A stretch of 9,082 nucleotides of DNA, from positions 1 through 9,082 of the forward strand of contig JAOACN010000143.1 in NCBI GenBank assembly GCA_026417815.1, read 5' to 3'. The position numbers and the translations under genes were made by a program. This document shows, piece after piece, positions 6,957 through 9,082 of this stretch (position 1 is its first letter; the number at the start of each line of letters is the position of its first letter). The DNA comes from Chloroflexaceae bacterium (GTDB taxonomy: Bacteria; Chloroflexota; Chloroflexia; Chloroflexales; Chloroflexaceae). The notes under the pieces were generated by a model. That model saw only the letters and a list, made by a program, of their open reading frames with translations. It searched no databases and was not told the origin of the DNA.

Positions 6957-7931
6957 TCAGGGCGCGACGCGCAGCACCACTTTGCCGGCGTTGCGGTTGG
7001 CCTCGAGCACGCGATGGGCCTCCGCGGCCTGGTCAAGGGGATAGACGGCGTCAATCACCGGGCGCAACTCGCCCCGTTCAAAGCGCGGAAGGGCAAACGC
7101 ACAGAAGGCCCGCGTGAGGGCGATTTTACGGTCGAGGGGCGTGCGTCGCAGGGTGGTGCCGGTAACGGTGAGGCTGCGCGAGAGAATTGGCCCGAGGTCG
7201 AGCTGGCCAGCGGAACCGCCCAGAAAGCCGATCAGCATCAGGCGCCCGCCGATGGCCAGGGAAGCCAGGTTGGATTCCCAGTAGGGCGCGCCCACGAAGT
7301 CAAGGATCACGTCAACGCCGCGTTCGTGGGTCGCGGCGATAACGTGCTCACGAAAATCTTCCTCGTGATAGTCAATCGCCAGTTCGGCCCCCAGTTCGCG
7401 GCACAGCTCCAGTTTGGCCCGGCTCCCCGCGGTGGCAAACACGCGCGCCCCGGCGGCGCGGGCCAGTTGAATGGCCGCCGTGCCGACCCCGCTGGCCCCG
7501 GCGTGCACCAGCACGCTTTCGCCGGCCTGGAGGCGGCCCAGGGTGAAGAGGTTGAGGAAGGCGGTGACGAAAGCCTCGGGGATGGCGGCGGCTTCTTCGA
7601 ACGACAGCGATGCGGGGATGGGCATGGCCATCCCGATGGGCACCGTCGCCACTTCGGCGTACCCGCCTCCGGTGACAACGGCCATTACCCGGTCACCCGG
7701 CTGCCAGGGGCCTGCCGGCGCCAGCACCTCGCCGGCCAGTTCCAGGCCCAGGATCGGCGAGGCCCCGCGGGGCGGCGGATAGGCGCCCCGGCGCTGAAGC
7801 AGGTCGGCCCGGTTCACGGCCGTGGCGTGGACGCGTACCAGGATCTCCTCGGCGGAGGGTTGGGGATCAGGAACTTCATCGAGGCGGAGCACATCTGGAT
7901 CGCCCGGCTGGTCGAAAACAATGGCGCGCAT
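6957..7931 (-). CDS. NAD(P)H:quinone oxidoreductase, PIG3-type (zinc-free MDR family)
   Basis: A complete 324-aa medium-chain dehydrogenase/reductase that probably reduces quinones or related electrophiles with NADPH, in the cytoplasm. The N-terminal catalytic domain shows NRADLLQRRGAYP (40-52), GLE (62-64) and PGDRV (78-82). The nucleotide-binding domain has the glycine motif AGASGVG (144-150) and the ATAGS strand end (166-170), followed by Arg171 and Lys173, positions that often contact the NADPH phosphate. The C-terminus NAGKVVLRV is typical of the family. Neither the catalytic nor the structural zinc cysteines are present, so it is not a zinc alcohol dehydrogenase. Length and motif order match the PIG3 quinone oxidoreductase family. 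The start is the ATG at 7931; upstream bases give only a weak GAGAAG site. It is a single-gene unit between repeat blocks with its own promoter. Confidence 0.92.
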   Translation of the reverse strand: MRAIVFDQPGDPDVLRLDEVPDPQPSAEEILVRVHATAVNRADLLQRRGAYPPPRGASPILGLELAGEVLAPAGPWQPGDRVMAVVTGGGYAEVATVPIGMAMPIPASLSFEEAAAIPEAFVTAFLNLFTLGRLQAGESVLVHAGASGVGTAAIQLARAAGARVFATAGSRAKLELCRELGAELAIDYHEEDFREHVIAATHERGVDVILDFVGAPYWESNLASLAIGGRLMLIGFLGGSAGQLDLGPILSRSLTVTGTTLRRTPLDRKIALTRAFCAFALPRFERGELRPVIDAVYPLDQAAEAHRVLEANRNAGKVVLRVAP

Positions 7932-7982
7932 GGGGTGCGATGCTTCTCACTGAGGGTGATTGTACGTAGCGGTCCTCACACC

Positions 7983-7991
7983 AGTATAGCA
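7983..7991 (-). promoter_or_regulatory. Predicted extended -10 promoter of the quinone oxidoreductase gene
   Basis: The minus strand reads TGCTATACT: a 5/6 match to TATAAT with the TGn extension, the same type as upstream of actB. No -35 hexamer lies at normal spacing, but an A6 tract inside a small inverted repeat (CGAC-T6-GTCG on plus, 7992-8005) sits directly upstream. The start point would be near 7976, giving a leader of about 45 nt. Confidence 0.5.
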
Positions 7992-8061
7992 CGACTTTTT
8001 TGTCGGGCGCTGCGGTGAAGGCGAAGAAGGGTGCGACGAAACGTCTTGCACGCTCCCCTTC

Positions 8062-8113
8062 GCCCGGCGGCTGAAGCCGCGGGCTAGCGATGCGCAGCCC
8101 GCCTGCGCGGGCT
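8062..8113. repeat. 52-nt double-hairpin repeat, copy 2
   Basis: Matches 6759-6810 at 48 of 52 positions, with both stem-loops kept (AGCCCGC-CTGC-GCGGGCT here). It lies upstream of the quinone oxidoreductase promoter, so the two copies bracket that gene in direct orientation. Confidence 0.8.
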
Positions 8114-8165
8114 TTACCGGATTTCATGCGTACTCTTCATCAGGCGCGGGCGAACCTCCTGCGAC

Positions 8166-8290
8166 GCCGGCCGTTCGGCTGAGCCTTCGTCCTGGCTCAG
8201 GCCAGGGCTCACGGCGAAGCCTGCGCCGGCTTCAGCAGGCTACGGAGGTAGCCTTCGCAAGGCTCGCCGGCGCCTTCAGGCGCCCGGCGG
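8166..8290. repeat. Mosaic of short palindromic repeats
   Basis: A run of small inverted repeats with no credible coding frame. It includes AGCCTT-CGC-AAGGCT (8250-8264), GGCGCC-TTCA-GGCGCC (8269-8284) and paired GGCTCAGG/CCAGGGCTC-like segments near 8181-8212. Bases 8166-8184 match the reverse complement of 6680-6698 at 18 of 19 positions. It resembles clusters of REP-type elements. Confidence 0.55.
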
Positions 8291-8433
8291 GCCGGTGGGC
8301 CGCGGCACGTGCAGAACGTTTCGTTACACCCGGCGAAGAAACCCGGAGCCTGTGCAAGTTCCCCGGGCCACGTCCCAAATCCTGGTTTGTTCGGTGGTTT
8401 TGACGGCGCAGCCGCCTTATGGCCCATCGCCGG

Positions 8434-8543
8434 TACACGTTCACCCTTCTCCTGGGAGCGAGGGCATCTTGCCCTCGAATCCTGACGAGGGCGGGACGCC
8501 CGCGCTCCCAGGTCTGCGGGGTTACCCCAACGATGAACACGTA
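8434..8543. mobile_element. 110-nt palindromic element, copy 2 (MITE-like), with 10-bp flanking direct repeat
   Basis: About 92% identical to 3623-3732 over 110 nt without gaps. The core arms (26 nt each) pair at 22 of 26 positions around the loop AATCCTGA. The outer ends TACACGTTCACC and GATGAACACGTA are imperfect terminal inverted repeats (9 of 12). Directly outside both ends is the exact 10-bp repeat CCATCGCCGG (8424-8433 and 8544-8553), as expected for a target-site duplication. It encodes no transposase, so movement would need one supplied in trans. The family of such a transposase cannot be inferred from two copies. Confidence 0.65.
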
Positions 8544-8619
8544 CCATCGCCGGAGGCGAACGTTGCACACGTCCCTGCCGGGGATTCGGGCGCTCCCCAT
8601 CATGGCGGTGGTGCGGGCC

Positions 8620-9082
8620 TCACGCCTCACGCGGAACGAAGCGCAGTTCGACGCTGTCAACCACCGGTTCAAAGCCGATCGCCTGGTAGACGTGGTTCGA
8701 GGTGGGATTGTTCAGATCGGCGTAGAGGAAGCAGCGCTTTCCGGCATTAAGCTGGATCTGGCTGATGGCGGCGACCAGGGCGCTGGCATAGCCGTGACGC
8801 CGGTGTTCTGGCGGCGTATACACGGCGCTGATCCGAACCCCATGGGGCGTGGGGCCGGCGACGCCAGCCATGGCCACCGGCGCGTCCACTTCCCAGAGGT
8901 ACAACTGGCGGTCCGGCGAGGTTAGCCAGCGGGTAACGGTGTCCTGGCTATCCCCCCGAGCGTTGCCAGGGCAGACTTCGGCGCGGAAAGCGTTGAACCA
9001 GCACTCCAGGAGCGGGCGGTCTTCTTCGGTGGCCAGGCGCATATGGCCCGGCGGCGGCGCGGGCGGGCGCACGGTGGTAAGT
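8620..9082 (-). CDS. GNAT family N-acetyltransferase (C-terminal part, start outside window)
   Basis: Transfers an acetyl group from acetyl-CoA to an amine; the substrate is unknown. 153 codons are visible and the frame stays open to the window edge, so a start at the GTG at 9072 or at the ATG a few codons further in is unlikely to be the true one. Within the visible part, MRLATEEDRPLL (14-25) is the first strand and helix of a GNAT domain. RRHGYAS (94-100) is the acetyl-CoA pyrophosphate loop, and ADLNNPTSNHVYQAIGFEPV (121-140) is the C-terminal motif with the usual tyrosine at 132. Proteins with this ending are often about 270-280 aa, with a second, degenerate GNAT half at the N-terminus, which would be upstream. 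Termination is probably within the repeat-rich region below 8620. Confidence 0.85.
   Translation of the reverse strand, partial: LTTVRPPAPPPGHMRLATEEDRPLLECWFNAFRAEVCPGNARGDSQDTVTRWLTSPDRQLYLWEVDAPVAMAGVAGPTPHGVRISAVYTPPEHRRHGYASALVAAISQIQLNAGKRCFLYADLNNPTSNHVYQAIGFEPVVDSVELRFVPREA

Larger units (their letters stand above)
7932..8619. other. Gene-free region between the quinone oxidoreductase and the GNAT gene
   Basis: About 690 nt. It holds the promoter near 7983-7991, the 52-nt repeat at 8062-8113, a palindrome mosaic at 8166-8290 and the 110-nt element at 8434-8543. Open frames across it translate repeat sequence and have no recognisable domain. I see nothing distinctive in 8291-8423 beyond GC-rich sequence, nor in 8554-8619. 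Confidence 0.65.

Noticed and set aside
6939..8018. A 359-codon plus-strand frame antisense to the quinone oxidoreductase.
   Set aside because: Shadow of the minus-strand gene, with Gly/Arg/His-rich translation and no domain.
8209..8925. Several overlapping frames across 8209-8925 containing peptides such as ERGRPALVRIRG and GARASCPRIL.
   Set aside because: These peptides are translations of the 110-nt palindromic element, which yields similar peptides at 3623-3732. They are spurious repeat-derived frames, not genes.

Overview
This is a GC-rich chromosomal window that looks like a filamentous anoxygenic phototroph or a relative in the Chloroflexota (Chloroflexales type). The pointers are an alternative complex III (ACIII) actB followed directly by an actE-type cytochrome lipoprotein gene, and gene gaps filled with short GC-rich palindromic repeats. 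The assignment is inference from gene content; there is no rRNA or tRNA here to confirm it.

Layout, low to high coordinate. (1) 1-3337, minus strand: the start of an ACIII operon. actB (complete, 1047 aa, Fe-S/MopB-like subunit) is followed 15 nt later by actE (only its first 59 codons are in the window). A consensus extended -10 box lies about 80 nt upstream of actB, with a small palindrome at the predicted start point. (2) 3338-4005: a gene-free stretch of about 670 nt with the actB promoter, one copy of a 110-nt hairpin element and a perfect 28-nt palindrome. (3) 4006-4959, plus strand: a GTG-started short-chain dehydrogenase/reductase. (4) 4960-5209: the convergent gap with a perfect 14-bp hairpin. 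(5) 5210-6496, minus strand: type II citrate synthase with its own promoter and a leader of about 117 nt. (6) 6626-6956: a dense block of hairpins and repeats. (7) 6957-7931, minus strand: a zinc-free MDR-family NAD(P)H:quinone oxidoreductase (PIG3 type) with an extended -10 promoter. (8) 7932-8619: about 690 nt without a gene, with a mosaic of palindromic repeats and a second copy of the 110-nt element, here bounded by a 10-bp direct repeat. (9) 8620-9082, minus strand: the C-terminal half of a GNAT acetyltransferase that runs off the window.

Functionally the window is mostly central and respiratory metabolism. ACIII oxidises quinol and passes electrons to periplasmic carriers, and citrate synthase feeds the TCA cycle. 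The SDR and the quinone oxidoreductase are single-gene NAD(P)H enzymes with unknown substrates. These genes do not form one operon: each has its own promoter or sits between repeat blocks. I found no convincing new multi-gene system. The least ordinary content is the non-coding repeat population, above all the 110-nt element with what looks like a target-site duplication. The ACIII operon that opens with actB rather than actA is also notable.
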